From the NCBI GenBank assembly GCA_948146395.1, contig OX411557.1, positions 34,140,077 through 34,204,076 on the forward strand: 64,000 nucleotides of DNA. Direction: 5' to 3'. The notes under the pieces were generated by a model, which saw only the letters and a list, made by a program, of their open reading frames with translations, made no database searches and had not been told where the DNA came from. This stretch comes from Fragum whitleyi. Its lineage: Eukaryota > Mollusca > Bivalvia > Cardiida > Cardiidae. The stretch's first letter is position 1. Every line of letters starts with the position of its first letter. Shown in pieces: positions 11,860 through 22,490 of this stretch. A program made the translations under genes and the position numbers.

Positions 11860-13397
11860 AGCTCCACTGGCTGAAAGCCACTGGGGCTATTGTCATGGCG
11901 TTGTGTCCGTCGTGCGTCCGTCCGTGCGTCAGTGCGTCCGTGCGTCCGTTCGTAAACTTTTTCTTTAAAAATCTTCTCCTCAGAAACTACTGGATGAATT
12001 TCAACCAAACTTCACAGGAATGATCCTTGGGTGACCCTCTTTCAAAGTTGTTCAAGAAATTTTGATCCAATGAAAAACATGGATTTAATGGGCGTGGCTA
12101 ATTTCCAAATATGGTAAAAAGTGACCTTTCTCAGATTCTAATTGATGGATACCAGTAAAATTTTACATGAATGATCCTTGGGTGACCCTTTATTAGTCTA
12201 CAAAAAGTTATTGTGATCGGATGGAAAATATGCATTTTATGGGCGGAGGTCATTTCTCTAAATGTTTTATAGTGGAAACTTTGAAAATCATTTTCTCAGA
12301 ATCTAACTGATGGATATCAACCAAATTTCACTGGGATGATCCTTGAGTGACCCTTTATCAGTCAACAATAAATCATTGTGATTAGATGGAAAATATGTAT
12401 TTTATGGGCGGAGGTGATTTCTCTATATGTTATACAGTGGAAACTTTGAAAATCATTTTCTCAAAATGTAACTGATGGATATCATCCAAATTTCACTGGA
12501 ATGATCCTTGAGTGACCCTTTATCAGTCTACAATAAATCATTGTGATCAGATGGAAAATATGCATTTTATGGGCAGAGGTGATTTCTCTATATGTTATAC
12601 AGTGGAAACTTTGAAAATCATTTTCTCAGAATGTAACTGATGGATATCATCCAAATTTCACTGGGATGATCCTTGAGTGACCCTTTATCAGTCTACAATA
12701 AATCATTGTGATCAGATGGAAAATATGCATTTTATGGGCAGAGGTGATTTCTCTATATGTTATATAGTGGAAACTTTGAAAATCATTTCTCAGAATGTAA
12801 CTGATGGATATCAACCAAATTTCAATGGGATGATCCTTGAGTGACCCTTTATCAGTCTACAATAAATCATTGTGATCGGATGGAAAATATGCATTTTATG
12901 GGCGGAGGTCATTTCTCTATATGTTATATAGTGGAAACGTTGAAAATCATTTTCTCAGAATGTAACTGATGGATTTCAACCAAATTTCACTGGAATGATC
13001 CCTGAGTGATCCTCTATCAGTCCGTCAAAAATCATTGTGATCAGATGGAAATTATGCATTTTATTGGCGGAGGTCATTTCTCTATATGCTATATAGTGGA
13101 AACTTTGAGTATCATTTTCTCAGAATCTAATTTTTGGATATCAACCAAATTTCACTTGAATGATCATTGATTTACCCTTTATCAGTCTACCAAAAACTAT
13201 TGTGATTAGATGGAAAATATTAATTTTATGGGCGGAGGTCATTTCTTTATATGTTATATAATTGAAACTTTGAAAATCATTTTCAATATCAGTAGAACCC
13301 AAAATATGTAAAAATCTAGTCAAAACTTTCATTTGCTATTACAAGAATTTCAAGCCTGTGGAGCGACTCAAGCCATTCATGGCTTTCTAGTCTTGTT
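11860..13397 (+). mobile_element. Family A element, full-span copy
   Basis: The 5' end AGCTCCACTGG is followed by GGCTGAAAGCC and a CCGT/GCGT microsatellite at about 11909-11950. About seven core units have a 165 bp period (CTCTATATGTTATA recurs near 12421, 12586, 12751, 12915 and 13080). The end carries CCTGTGGAGC (complement of the 5' motif), the hairpin AAGCCATTCATGGCTT and CTAGTCTTGTTTT. The layout of flank, core array, tetranucleotide microsatellite and hairpin is known from bivalve pearl/CvA elements read on the other strand. No ORF encodes a Rep or helicase, so it would depend on proteins supplied elsewhere. Confidence 0.85.
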
Positions 13398-13727
13398 TTA
13401 ACAGTATGAGATTCGACTCGGATTAAATAATTTGACTCGGATTTAATTTGATGTTTGAAGAATGTACAATGATTTCAGCAATATTTTCGTAACATCATCA
13501 TCGGAAGAAAGGAAATTTCGATCGCATGTAGCTTTTGAAGAATTCTATTTCATTTACGTTGTTGGATTGATAAAAAAGGAAAAAGAAATTGATATTTGAT
13601 GTCACACCTCGTGTACTACGAGAATTAGCTTCAATTTTGTGTCGCATTTCGGTACCCGTTGCAATTTAACCTTTTGCGCTTCCAGAGCAATTTTGCTCGC
13701 GCTAGTTTTCAGAAGTTGAGCGATCTT
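13398..13727. other. Unassigned interval
   Basis: AT-rich sequence with repeated GACTCGGATT words near 13415-13442. No gene or element recognised. Confidence 0.4.
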
Positions 13728-14200
13728 TTGATGATGACTCAAGGTGAGCTTTTGTGATCATTGAATGTCCGTCGTCTGTCGTCCGTCGTCTGTCGTCCGT
13801 CGTCCGTCGTTCGTCGTCTGTCGTCTGTCGCCATGTGTCAAGAATTTTAGTGTTTACACTCTAGAGGCCACAAATATTGTCCAATCTTCATGAAACTTGG
13901 TCAGAATGTTTCTCAGGTCACAAGGATGAACCCTATCGAAAATGGAGAGGATCTGTGCCATATCACAGGAAAAGGGGCCTTAATAACAATTTTCTTGTTT
14001 ACACTCTAGAGGCCACAAATATGATCCAATCTTCATGAAACTTGGTCAGATTGTTGGTCAGGTCACAAAGATGAACTCTATTGAAAATGAGAAGGATTCA
14101 TGCCAAATCAAGGGAAAAGAGGCCTTATTGAAAATTTTCTTGTTAACACTCTTATGGCCGCAAATTAAGCAATATCATCATGATCAGGATGAAAAACGGT
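13728..14200 (+). mobile_element. Family B element, truncated copy
   Basis: It starts with GACTCAAGGTGAGCTTTTG and a (GTCGTC/GTCCGTC) simple repeat at about 13766-13832. Three core units of about 145 bp follow (TTTACACTCTAGAGGCC, CATGAAACTTGGTCAG, GGTCACAAGGATGAA). The array fades out near 14200 without a recognisable 3' end. The same family forms the palindrome at 54.1-55.5 kb. Confidence 0.75.
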
Positions 14201-14762
14201 TAAACAATAATCCTTTGAACATCGCGTCGTGAAATAGCTCTAGTAAAATAAACGTTGAGACTGGGTTTTTTTCACCACGGACAGTGGACGGTTGGGTGTT
14301 GGTGGGATATTCCAGTGCCTGGAAATCGTATTTTATGGGGGCGCGTCTAATAGGTGAAATAGGCCTACGGTACATATTTTTTGAAATATATTCTACGATA
14401 TTATAGACTATATTGGGGCTGAGTTTTACGAATGGATGAGTAGAGTGAAAGTAAAAACGACCCAGATTCGAAAGAGGTCTAATCGCGCTCAAACCGTCAG
14501 AAGCGTTTTTTCCCATTCATTTAAAACAACTCAAATTGAATATTTGTCTGATGAATCCAAAAGAAAGTCGATGCACTTCAACTGCTCTAGCAGCATCTTT
14601 TTTCTATTATTATTATTATTATTATTATTATTTAATTTTTCATTTATTTAACTTATGGGTCACTGGAATTGAATGAAAATATTGTTAAGTTCCATATCAT
14701 TTTGCAGAGCAGCAATGATTTTCAGACATTGACACAAAATTCATCTTCACTAGTCTTCTTTT
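14201..14762. repeat. Unassigned interval with (ATT)n microsatellite
   Basis: A TAT/ATT trinucleotide run occupies about 14604-14632. Overlapping frames on both strands (14184-14516 minus, 14436-14651 plus) show no domain and are treated as chance. Confidence 0.5.
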
Positions 14763-14763
14763 T

Positions 14764-15660
14764 AGCTCTACTGAGCGCAATGTGCTCAAGCAACGCTTTA
14801 AGGAACACCCAGCGTCGTCCGATGTCAACAATCTTAAAATGTCTTCTTCTCCTGAAACACCCGGTCAATCTGAACGAAACTTTGTCACAATGTGCACTCG
14901 AAGTACTGGATGGCACAAAAATATAGGCCTGGCATTCTCCCTATGAAGTCTTTGAACGCCATATCCTACTGACCCCCCTGGACCAATCTCAATATTTTTT
15001 TGCTAGAGTGTTCCTTAGGTGACCCACTTTTAAAATTGTTCGCGAAATTTTGATTGACAAATAGCCTAAACATTTGTGTGGCAGGGCGTAGCAATTTTTA
15101 CTAAGAAAATTATGAACGACATCTCCTCCTAAATTGCAAGACCAATTCCGATGGAACTTTCCCGAAATTTTCTTTGGTTGACCCTTTCCAAAAATTAATC
15201 GCGAACTTTGATTGATCCAAAAATATAGGCATGACAGGACGTGACAATTTCCTCTTTGATATCTTTGATTTGTTTGTTTGAATGGGTTTTACGCCGCTTT
15301 CAACAATTTCGCAGTTATATCGCGGCGGCCGGAGCACCTAACAATGGATTCCTGGTATTTCTTTCACCTGTACTACCATTACACCCTTACTTAGCCTCCG
15401 ACTGCTATCTCACATAGGTTAACGATTATATCAACCCATTGGTGAGAGACAAACGTCGGAAAGGATATTTGCCGCCACCGGGAAGTCTTATGCCTAACCA
15501 ACTGCGCTATGGTGGCGGCTTTGATATCTTTGAACAACCTCTTAAACGACTGAGCCAATGTCAATGAAACGTTGCAACAATGTTCCTAGGGTTTCTCTGT
15601 TAAAGTGTTCGCAAATTCCGGATTGAACTCAAGATGCGTGATTGTATTGTTGTTATTTTT
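14764..15660 (+). mobile_element. Family G degenerate core-repeat element
   Basis: It begins AGCTCTACTGAGCGCAATG, in the style of the other 5' ends. About four diverged core units of roughly 170 bp follow, with words such as ATTTTTTTGCTAGAGTG, GTTCGCGAAATTTTGATTG and GGTTGACCC. A SINE splits the array at 15269-15518. No clear 3' terminus was seen before family A begins at 15663. Confidence 0.6.
15269..15518 (-). mobile_element. tRNA-derived SINE, B-box deletion
   Basis: The minus strand reads as a tRNA-like head (CCGCCACCATAGCGCAGTTGG at its end) followed by the shared SINE body. The insertion is bounded by a perfect 15 bp duplication CTTTGATATCTTTGA (15254-15268 and 15519-15533). Compared with the copy at 16937-17200, the B-box segment is deleted. 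The duplication length fits LINE-mediated retrotransposition. Confidence 0.85.
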
Positions 15661-16632
15661 TTAGCTCCACTGGCTGAAAGCCACTGGGGCTATTGTCATG
15701 GCGTTGTGTCCGTCGTGCGTCCGTGCGTCAGTGCGTCCCTGCGTCCGGTCGTAAACTTTTTCTTTAAAAATCTTCTTCTCAGAAACTACTGGATGAATTT
15801 CAACCAAACTTCACAGGAATGATCCTTGGGTGATCCTCTTTCAAAGTTGTTCAAAAATTTTGATCCAATGAAAAACATGGATTTAATGGGCGTGGCTAAT
15901 TTCCAAATATGGTTAAAAGAGGGTTTTCTCAGATTCTAATTCTAAATTTTACATTAATGATCCTTGAGTGGCCTTTTATCAGTCTATAAATCAAAGCACT
16001 GAAAGTACTGATGGTGAACGAATCTGTTGGCATTTTAAAGTGATATATTGAATTCGTTGAGAAAAGAAAAATTATAAATGTATAAAATAATCAAGGGAAA
16101 GTGTCTCGTCAAAATTCTAAATTCAAAGAAAGAGAGAAAAAGAAAGGTAGAGAGAGTGACAGACAGAGACAGACCGATAGACAGAGAGCGATAAGCCTAG
16201 AGAAAAGAAAACAGGCAACTATAGCGTCTAGAATAATGATTCTTTTCTTAACTCAAAAAAAGCAGTCAGAAAGGTAATTCAATTTCCACATGCGGAACCC
16301 ATATTTTAGCAGATTAAACAGCAGTCTTTCTGCATATTGACTTTTAAACGTTATCCGCTATAGCTCTGGTACGATGGGTCCCCCCCCCCCCATCCTCCGA
16401 ATTAAAAGACCGCTGTTTCGTAATTGTAATTACAGGGGTTTGGTCTCTTTCGGTAATATTCAGTCTTGTGAAAGAATAATTATCTGATGCCATTGCGTAA
16501 AAAATAATTAAAAAATAAACAACAACAACAAAAAACCAATCCGATAAAATTTATGTAGGAAGGTATTTTGTACAGCTAATGAATTGTCCAAATATAGTCG
16601 TTGTTTAAATTCTATTGCTCCTGCCAAACGGC

Positions 16633-16762
16633 GGGATAATCGTAAACCTAAGAGGGTAGAAGATGGCAGCTACGTACAGATGTATGCTAATTATAGTTCT
16701 GGTGCGAGAAATACCAATTTCCATGTTAAGGTAAAGGTGCTCCAGTCCACAGGCGATTGATT
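16633..16762 (+). mobile_element. SINE body relic
   Basis: GATAATCGTAAACCTAAG, GGTGCGAGAAATACCA and GGTGCTCCAG match the body of the local SINE family in order. The tRNA-like head and tail are absent. It is an old fragment. Confidence 0.6.
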
Positions 16763-16936
16763 CACAGCCCAAATTTCGTTTTTTGTAATATTTTACATAC
16801 TTACGGCAAAACAAATAGATGAATGATTGTATTGAGGAAATTCTACAGCCATCCGAGGGATAGAAGCGGTACTGTACAGTTGTAGTTACGATGTCAAGTA
16901 CTTTGAAGAAAAAATCCATTCGATGTTAAAATTTGA

Positions 16937-17200
16937 TTGATTGATTGAATGGAGTTTAACGCCGCTTCCAACATTATTTCAGTTATATCGCGGCGGCCGG
17001 AGCACCTAACAATGGATTCCTGGTATTTCTCTCACCTGTACTACCATTACATCCTTTCCTAGCCTCCGACTGCTATCTCACATAGGTTTACGATTATCCA
17101 CCCATTGGTGAGAGACAAACGTCGGAAAGGATATTTGCCGCCACCGGGGATCGAACCCACGACTTCCAGATTGGAAGTCTCATGCCTAACCAACTGCGCT
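16937..17200 (-). mobile_element. tRNA-derived SINE, full length
   Basis: On the minus strand: A-box TAGCGCAGTTGG, B-box GGGTTCGATCCC, then the shared body and a TCAATCAATCAA tail. It is flanked by the 14 bp duplication ATGTTAAAATTTGA (16923-16936 and 17201-17214). RNA polymerase III transcription from the tRNA-like boxes is expected for such elements. Confidence 0.9.
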
Positions 17201-17810
17201 ATGTTAAAATTTGAAATTAGGTCTATCGTGTTGGGATATTTGTTCATTTGATTCTTTTATTAATTTATCTATTTATGACATTCATATATTAACAGTAAAT
17301 GGTACCGAAATATCCGAGTCAAATGATTAAATCCTAGTCACAATTCATACTGATAAAATAGGAACCCCCCGTAAAATCTCGTGTGTGACTTATTTCAAAA
17401 GCGTCGTCGCCGCTTGCAAGAATCTGGGGACTTCAATGGGTGCCGACACGCTGTGACCAAGCTAGCTCCAGACGTGTTGTGTTTTCACTACGAAACACTT
17501 GCATTTACACATCACGAAATTTTAGAATTTAATACAGGATTATTTATTTCATACGTGAATATGTAATGATTTATTAGACCGCTTTGTCCATCGGAAGCGG
17601 AACATTGAATAGTGCATCGTCTGGAACTTCCTATCTTGTACAAATAATAACAAGAATAATAATAATCTCGGGTTCTGCTAACACAATCACTTGCTATTAA
17701 TGGTCGAGGGTGACCGTATTTCGATAGATGACTTTAAATGATAGAATAACAATTCATTAGCTAACATTTTATTTTATTTTTTAAATCTATAGCCTTAATA
17801 GATAAATAGA

Positions 17811-18086
17811 TTGATTGATTGAATGGGGTTTTACGCCGCTTTCAACATTATTTCAGTTATATCGCGGCGGCTGGAGCACCTAACAATGGGTTCCTGGTGT
17901 TTCTTTCACCAGTACAACCACCACATTCTTTCCTAGCCTCCAGCCGCTATCTCACATAGGTCTACGATTATCGACCCATTGGTGAGAGACAAATAGTCGG
18001 AAAGAATGAGCGCCGCCGTCGGGGATCGAACCCGCGAACTCTAGATTGACAGTCCGACGCGCTACCAACTGCGCTATGACGGCGGC
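17811..18086 (-). mobile_element. tRNA-derived SINE, full length
   Basis: The minus strand has a CGCCGTCATAGCGCAGTTGG head, the B-box GGGTTCGATCCCC and the full body. It is flanked by a 15 bp duplication TAATAGATAAATAGA (17796-17810 and 18087-18101). It lies inside the family E element, so it inserted after that element arrived. Confidence 0.9.
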
Positions 18087-19509
18087 TAATAGATAAATAG
18101 AAAAGCGTATTGGGTAGCGTACGTATTTCAATCGATAATTACGAACATGTTAACAGTTTGCTTCTCTTAGGTACCAAAATACGTATTTTTTTTTACTAAG
18201 TAAAAGAGTCTGAAATAATAGCGCTTCCACGACGTTTTGCATCGCGCTCGGGCGTGTTTAAAAGGAGAAATACGGCAGGAACATTCCATTCGTTTGTAAA
18301 TTTGACCTTTCGTAACTTATAGGCAAAGACTTCATTCATAAGAAGGCAGGTAAAATCGTAGTTGGTCACCACGTGTGGTATGGCCAATCACGTGTGTAGA
18401 AGTTCAAGAGTTCACGACCTCAATAAACACACATTTCCGGCAAATTACTACAAGTTGCAATAGCGAAGGTTTAAATCCAAAACATAGTATCTGTCTATAC
18501 AGTGTACAGACACAAACTTTGTTTTCGCTCTCAAGTCTTGAGAATCTTACGCCGATCAAAAATTCGCTCGTATAGACATTCCAAGATAATTTTGTGTTTT
18601 TAAAGGGTAATTTTCATTATCTTCACTTGATGAAGAATGCTAATATCATGCATTTAACGAAAAAAATAGTGATTTTGCAGAGAGAAGTATCTAGAGATAC
18701 TAAATTGAATCTAAAGAGGTACTGCTTTATTTAAAACCTATTAAGATCCTACAGGATTTTCCATACACGGTATATAACACTGGTGAACGAAAATTTCGTT
18801 CACCAAAAATTATTGTGATCGGTTGAAAATATGTATTTTATGGGCGTAGGTCATTTTTCTATATGTTATTTAGTCGAAACTTTGAAAATCATTTTCTCAG
18901 AATGTAACTGATAGATGTCAACCAAATCTCACTGGAATGGTACTTTAAGGATCCTTTAACAGGCTTCCAGAAATTATTGTGACGAGATGAAAAATAATTA
19001 TTTTAATGGGCGGAGGTCATTTCTCTACATGTTATTTAGTGGAAACTTTGAAAATCATTTTCTCAGAATGTAACTGATGGTTTTCAACCAAATTTCACCG
19101 GAATGATCTTTTTGAGTAACCCTTTATGAGTCTACCAAAAATTACTGTGATCGGATGAAAAATATGTATTTTATGGGCACAGGTAATTTCTCAACATGTT
19201 ATTATGTGTAATCTTTGAAAATCATTTTCTCAGAATGTTATGGGTGGATAACAATCAGACTTCATTGGTATGATCCTTGGGCGACCCCTTTATCGTGTAG
19301 CCAAAATTATTGTCATTGGATGAAATATATGGGTTTTTTTTATTAGCGGAGGTCTTTTCTCTATATGTTATATAGTGGAAACTCTGAAAATCATTTTCAA
19401 CATCAGAAGAATCCAAAATATCTAAAAAAATCTAGTCATAACTCTCTCTTTCTTTAACAAGAATTTCAATCCTGTGGAGCGACCCAAGCCATTCATAGCT
19501 TTCTAGTTT

Positions 19510-19955
19510 AAGCAGATAACACCATAATTTTTAATAATGAGATAACGGAGAACTGATTAACATTACAAAATAAGAATAATAACCTAGATCATTTAATTGT
19601 CATTTCTTTACTTTTATAACAAATGGACCGGGGAATCACTGTTTAAACTACACCGGGAATAATTCCGAAAGTTATCGAAACCTTATAATTACAGGACTTT
19701 GTTGACGATCGACGATATATGTTGAGAAGCGTATATCTGAAGCAAGATGCGGTCAGGTCATTTTCCTTTTATCGTAATTTTACATGTAAAATTTCTCTTT
19801 TCTCCACAAATGGAGGAATCACTCTAGTATGCCAACAGAAACGTCCACCATCAGTACTTCCAGTGCTTTGATTCTTACACTGTTTCCGCCTAACAAAATG
19901 CTCGATTTTGGTACATACCCATCCACCTTACATACATAGGTCTGTTGCAGTTTAC
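19510..19955 (+). mobile_element. Interval with solo family E 3' end
   Basis: About 19790-19873 matches the last ~90 bp of family E (TTTCTCTTTTCTCC, CCACCATCAGTACTTCCAG, TGCTTTGATTC). No 5' end is close by, so it is a truncated copy. The rest of the interval is unassigned. Confidence 0.6.
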
Positions 19956-20195
19956 GGAGATGGCCGAGTGATATTCCGAATGCATTCATGGCCCAGGATT
20001 ATAAAACTGGATTTTTTTGCTCTGCTGTTTTTTGATAATCGTAGGGCTATATGAGATAGCAGCTGGAGGCTAGGAAAGGATGTGATAGTTGTAGTGGTGA
20101 GAGAAATACCAGGAATCCATTGTTAGGTTCTCCAGCCGCCGAAATATAACTGAAAACATGTTGAAAGTGGCATTAAACTCTATTCAATCAACAAA
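19956..20195 (+). mobile_element. SINE with altered tRNA-like head
   Basis: The body (ATAATCGTAGGGCTAT, GAGAGAAATACCAGGAA, GTTCTCCAGCCGCC) and the ATTCAATCAAC tail match the local family. Upstream, GAGATGGCCGAGTG resembles a tRNA-Ser/Leu A-box, unlike other copies here. No clear B-box was found. The head may be a different tRNA lineage or chance. Confidence 0.6.
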
Positions 20196-21212
20196 ATTGC
20201 ATCTGCAGGCGGTGCTCTTGTTTCAAAGTTATAATTATATTGATATATAAATGTATGAGCATAAAGATAATATTAAGATGTTATTCTTAACAACTTATTA
20301 GTATCATCTTTGCATTCATTCATTTTTCATAGTAGTATGACGAGATTAAAGCTTTAATTTTGAATTGAAGTTTGAGAATAAGAATTTCTATAATCTTGGG
20401 TCCGGGTGCGTTCATACACTGGCTCTAGGGCAAATGTTGGATGAACCTCCATCTTACAAACAGAAAAATCCGCAGCTGAGCAGAGCTGAAAATAGGGTTA
20501 TTGAAATTATCAGTTTACAAAACCACTGGGCCAAAGATCTCCTTGGGCTTAGTTGTAGGCATGTTGAGCTTTATTTAGTAAACTAATAATTCTAATATTT
20601 CGATTCTGCATTATTTTCAACCCTGGCCTGCAAAGGATTAATTCCAGCTAGCTAAGTTACGGAATTAAAGAGCACACCAACAGGTGTCAATGCATGGCTG
20701 CAGGTGCTGGATGGCATGGTACAAAAATTCCAAAATGAAAAGACATAACTCTTACTAAATATATTTTAAGAGTTGTCTCCCTTCATAGTCTGAATAGTTC
20801 TTAAGATTTTGAACACACATTCCAAGTTTCGTGAAGTTATCTTCATTAAAAAGTTAAAAACAGACATGACCAATGTTAAAGTTTAAAATGCCAACAACTA
20901 CACAAATTTGACAATTCCATAGTTTTTCTCCAAAAACAGTCAAGTTAAAAATCTAAAATCTGAGAGAATTGAGACTGTATTAACTCATCAGGCTAAAGCA
21001 TTGATACCAGCAAAAGAATATGATATCATTTCACTTGACTAGTGCTGACCTTCAACTATACCTTTGTTAGTTATATGATTTCTTACCAGGGTATAGATCT
21101 ATGACGATTTATATATTCCCCGCTGGAAAAAATGTCGCCCTGGCTGTAGTTTTTTTACTGCCTGAAATAAATTGTTATATACCAAGGCAAGAAACCGTAT
21201 TACGAATTTATA
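20196..21212. other. Unassigned interval
   Basis: No gene or element recognised. A 73-codon frame at 20365-20586 has no visible domain and no neighbouring exon-like signals. Confidence 0.4.
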
Positions 21213-22363
21213 CTGAGCGCAAAAAGTTTAGTCGTTTTCTCTTCGATGGGATATATTTCAGGATGTGATTCTTCTTTCACAAAATGAATGGCGTTAATTA
21301 TGATTCTGTCCAATTTCCTCCCATAATCCAATAATTTTGTTATGTTAGGCGAAAATGGCCAACCGCAATGACATGATTTTTAACAGACCGGTAGAATGGA
21401 AAAGTCACACAGTTTAATTAAGGGATGTTACTTCCAATTTGTATCACAAAAAATGTTTCTTGTGATCAACATCATTTTCGAGCATCTTATTTCAATAAAA
21501 AATAGGGTTGGTTAAAGTATGGGATCTTTCGGGTGACTCTTCATCATCATCTTTACACCTAACTCACAAAAAATGCAACAATTGTTTTATCAGAGATAAT
21601 TTTGCAGAATATTGTTAATCAGGAAGGAAAAAAGTTTCTTCTAACCTAAGAAATTTGGTAATTGCGCTTTTTCTGGTTAAGCGATCACTAACGTTCGATT
21701 GACGGCACGGTGGCGTTAATTTAATTTGTTTACAGCTAGATTCTTTTCAATAGGTTTCCATTGATAAAAAATAAGATTTGAACGATCCTAAGTGATGTTT
21801 TTACCAATTGCAACCAGATGGGATAATGAAAGCATTCCATTTTTAACATAACGGCATGACGTTCGGCTGCCCTCCTATTGTCGTTTAACAAGATCTGTAA
21901 AACGAAATTGGGTCATATTGTGTCAATATTTATTCGCAATGAACCCAGTGATAATAAAAACGATAGTCGCAGAAGCTAAATGCAATTTCATCACCTCCCA
22001 AATATGCACACCGTATTCGACATGTCCATGCGCTATCCATTTGATTTATGTCATGTCACAACTTCGCTCTTTTTCGAAGGATGCAATAGATTTTAGTGTT
22101 TAATGTTTACGCGGAATAAGAGTAATCCAATAAAACAAAAAAAGAACATTGATTCATTTTGTTACACGCAGCTATCAACTTAGTACGTAAAAGCAACATT
22201 TACGTCATGTCAGACGTATGTCTGAGAGTGAAATTAAAAAGGTTATGACAAAAAGTAAACCAATAGGATGGCAAATATATTTCAAATAGAAACTTTTGCT
22301 TCGTTACGTTGGTTGACTTCTTTGTGACGTTTTAATAAGTGCGACTAAACTTTTTGCGTTCAG
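21213..22363. mobile_element. Short-TIR DNA element (~1.15 kb)
   Basis: A 22 bp inverted pair bounds the segment: CTGAGCGCAAAAAGTTTAG (21213 on) and CTAAACTTTTTGCG-TTCAG (ending 22363), with one mismatch. The flanks AATTTATA and AATATTATA are similar but not identical, so the duplication length is uncertain. The interior has no convincing ORF. It is a non-autonomous DNA transposon of unknown superfamily. Confidence 0.6.
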
Positions 22364-22490
22364 AATATTATACTTCAAAGTTTTAGGGCTAAATATCCGT
22401 CTTCTGCCTATTTAAGACCTTGGTATAACCCGAATTCTTTTAAGCCACCAATATCCCTTAATGAGCCCCTTTGAAAGGTAATCATGTACA

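Larger units (their letters stand above)
15988..18804 (-). mobile_element. Family E element (2.8 kb), minus strand
   Basis: Its 5' end is the palindrome at 18782-18804 (GGTGAACGAAA / TTTCGTTCACC). Its 3' end at about 15988-16017 carries the same motif, then the hairpin AGCACT-GAA-AGTACT and AAATCAAAG at the edge. The first ~400 bp of the element (18395-18804) match 55801-56205 on the opposite strand, as does the 3' ~90 bp with 58240-58332. The interior holds two SINEs with target duplications, a SINE relic, a purine-rich stretch at about 16125-16195 and a C-tract at 16380-16391. No transposition protein was seen. Confidence 0.75.
15663..19509 (+). mobile_element. Family A element split by family E insertion
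   Basis: The 5' half (15663-15987) has AGCTCCACTGG, a CCGT-type microsatellite and the first core. The 3' half (18805-19509) resumes with AAAAATTATTGTGATCGG and runs through several core units to CCTGTGGAGCG, the hairpin and CTAGTTT. The halves join in the middle of a core unit when 15988-18804 is removed. No coding sequence belongs to the element. Confidence 0.8.

Noticed and set aside
11860..13397. CRISPR array
   Set aside because: Units are contiguous 165 bp repeats without short direct repeats separated by unique spacers, and the context is eukaryotic.
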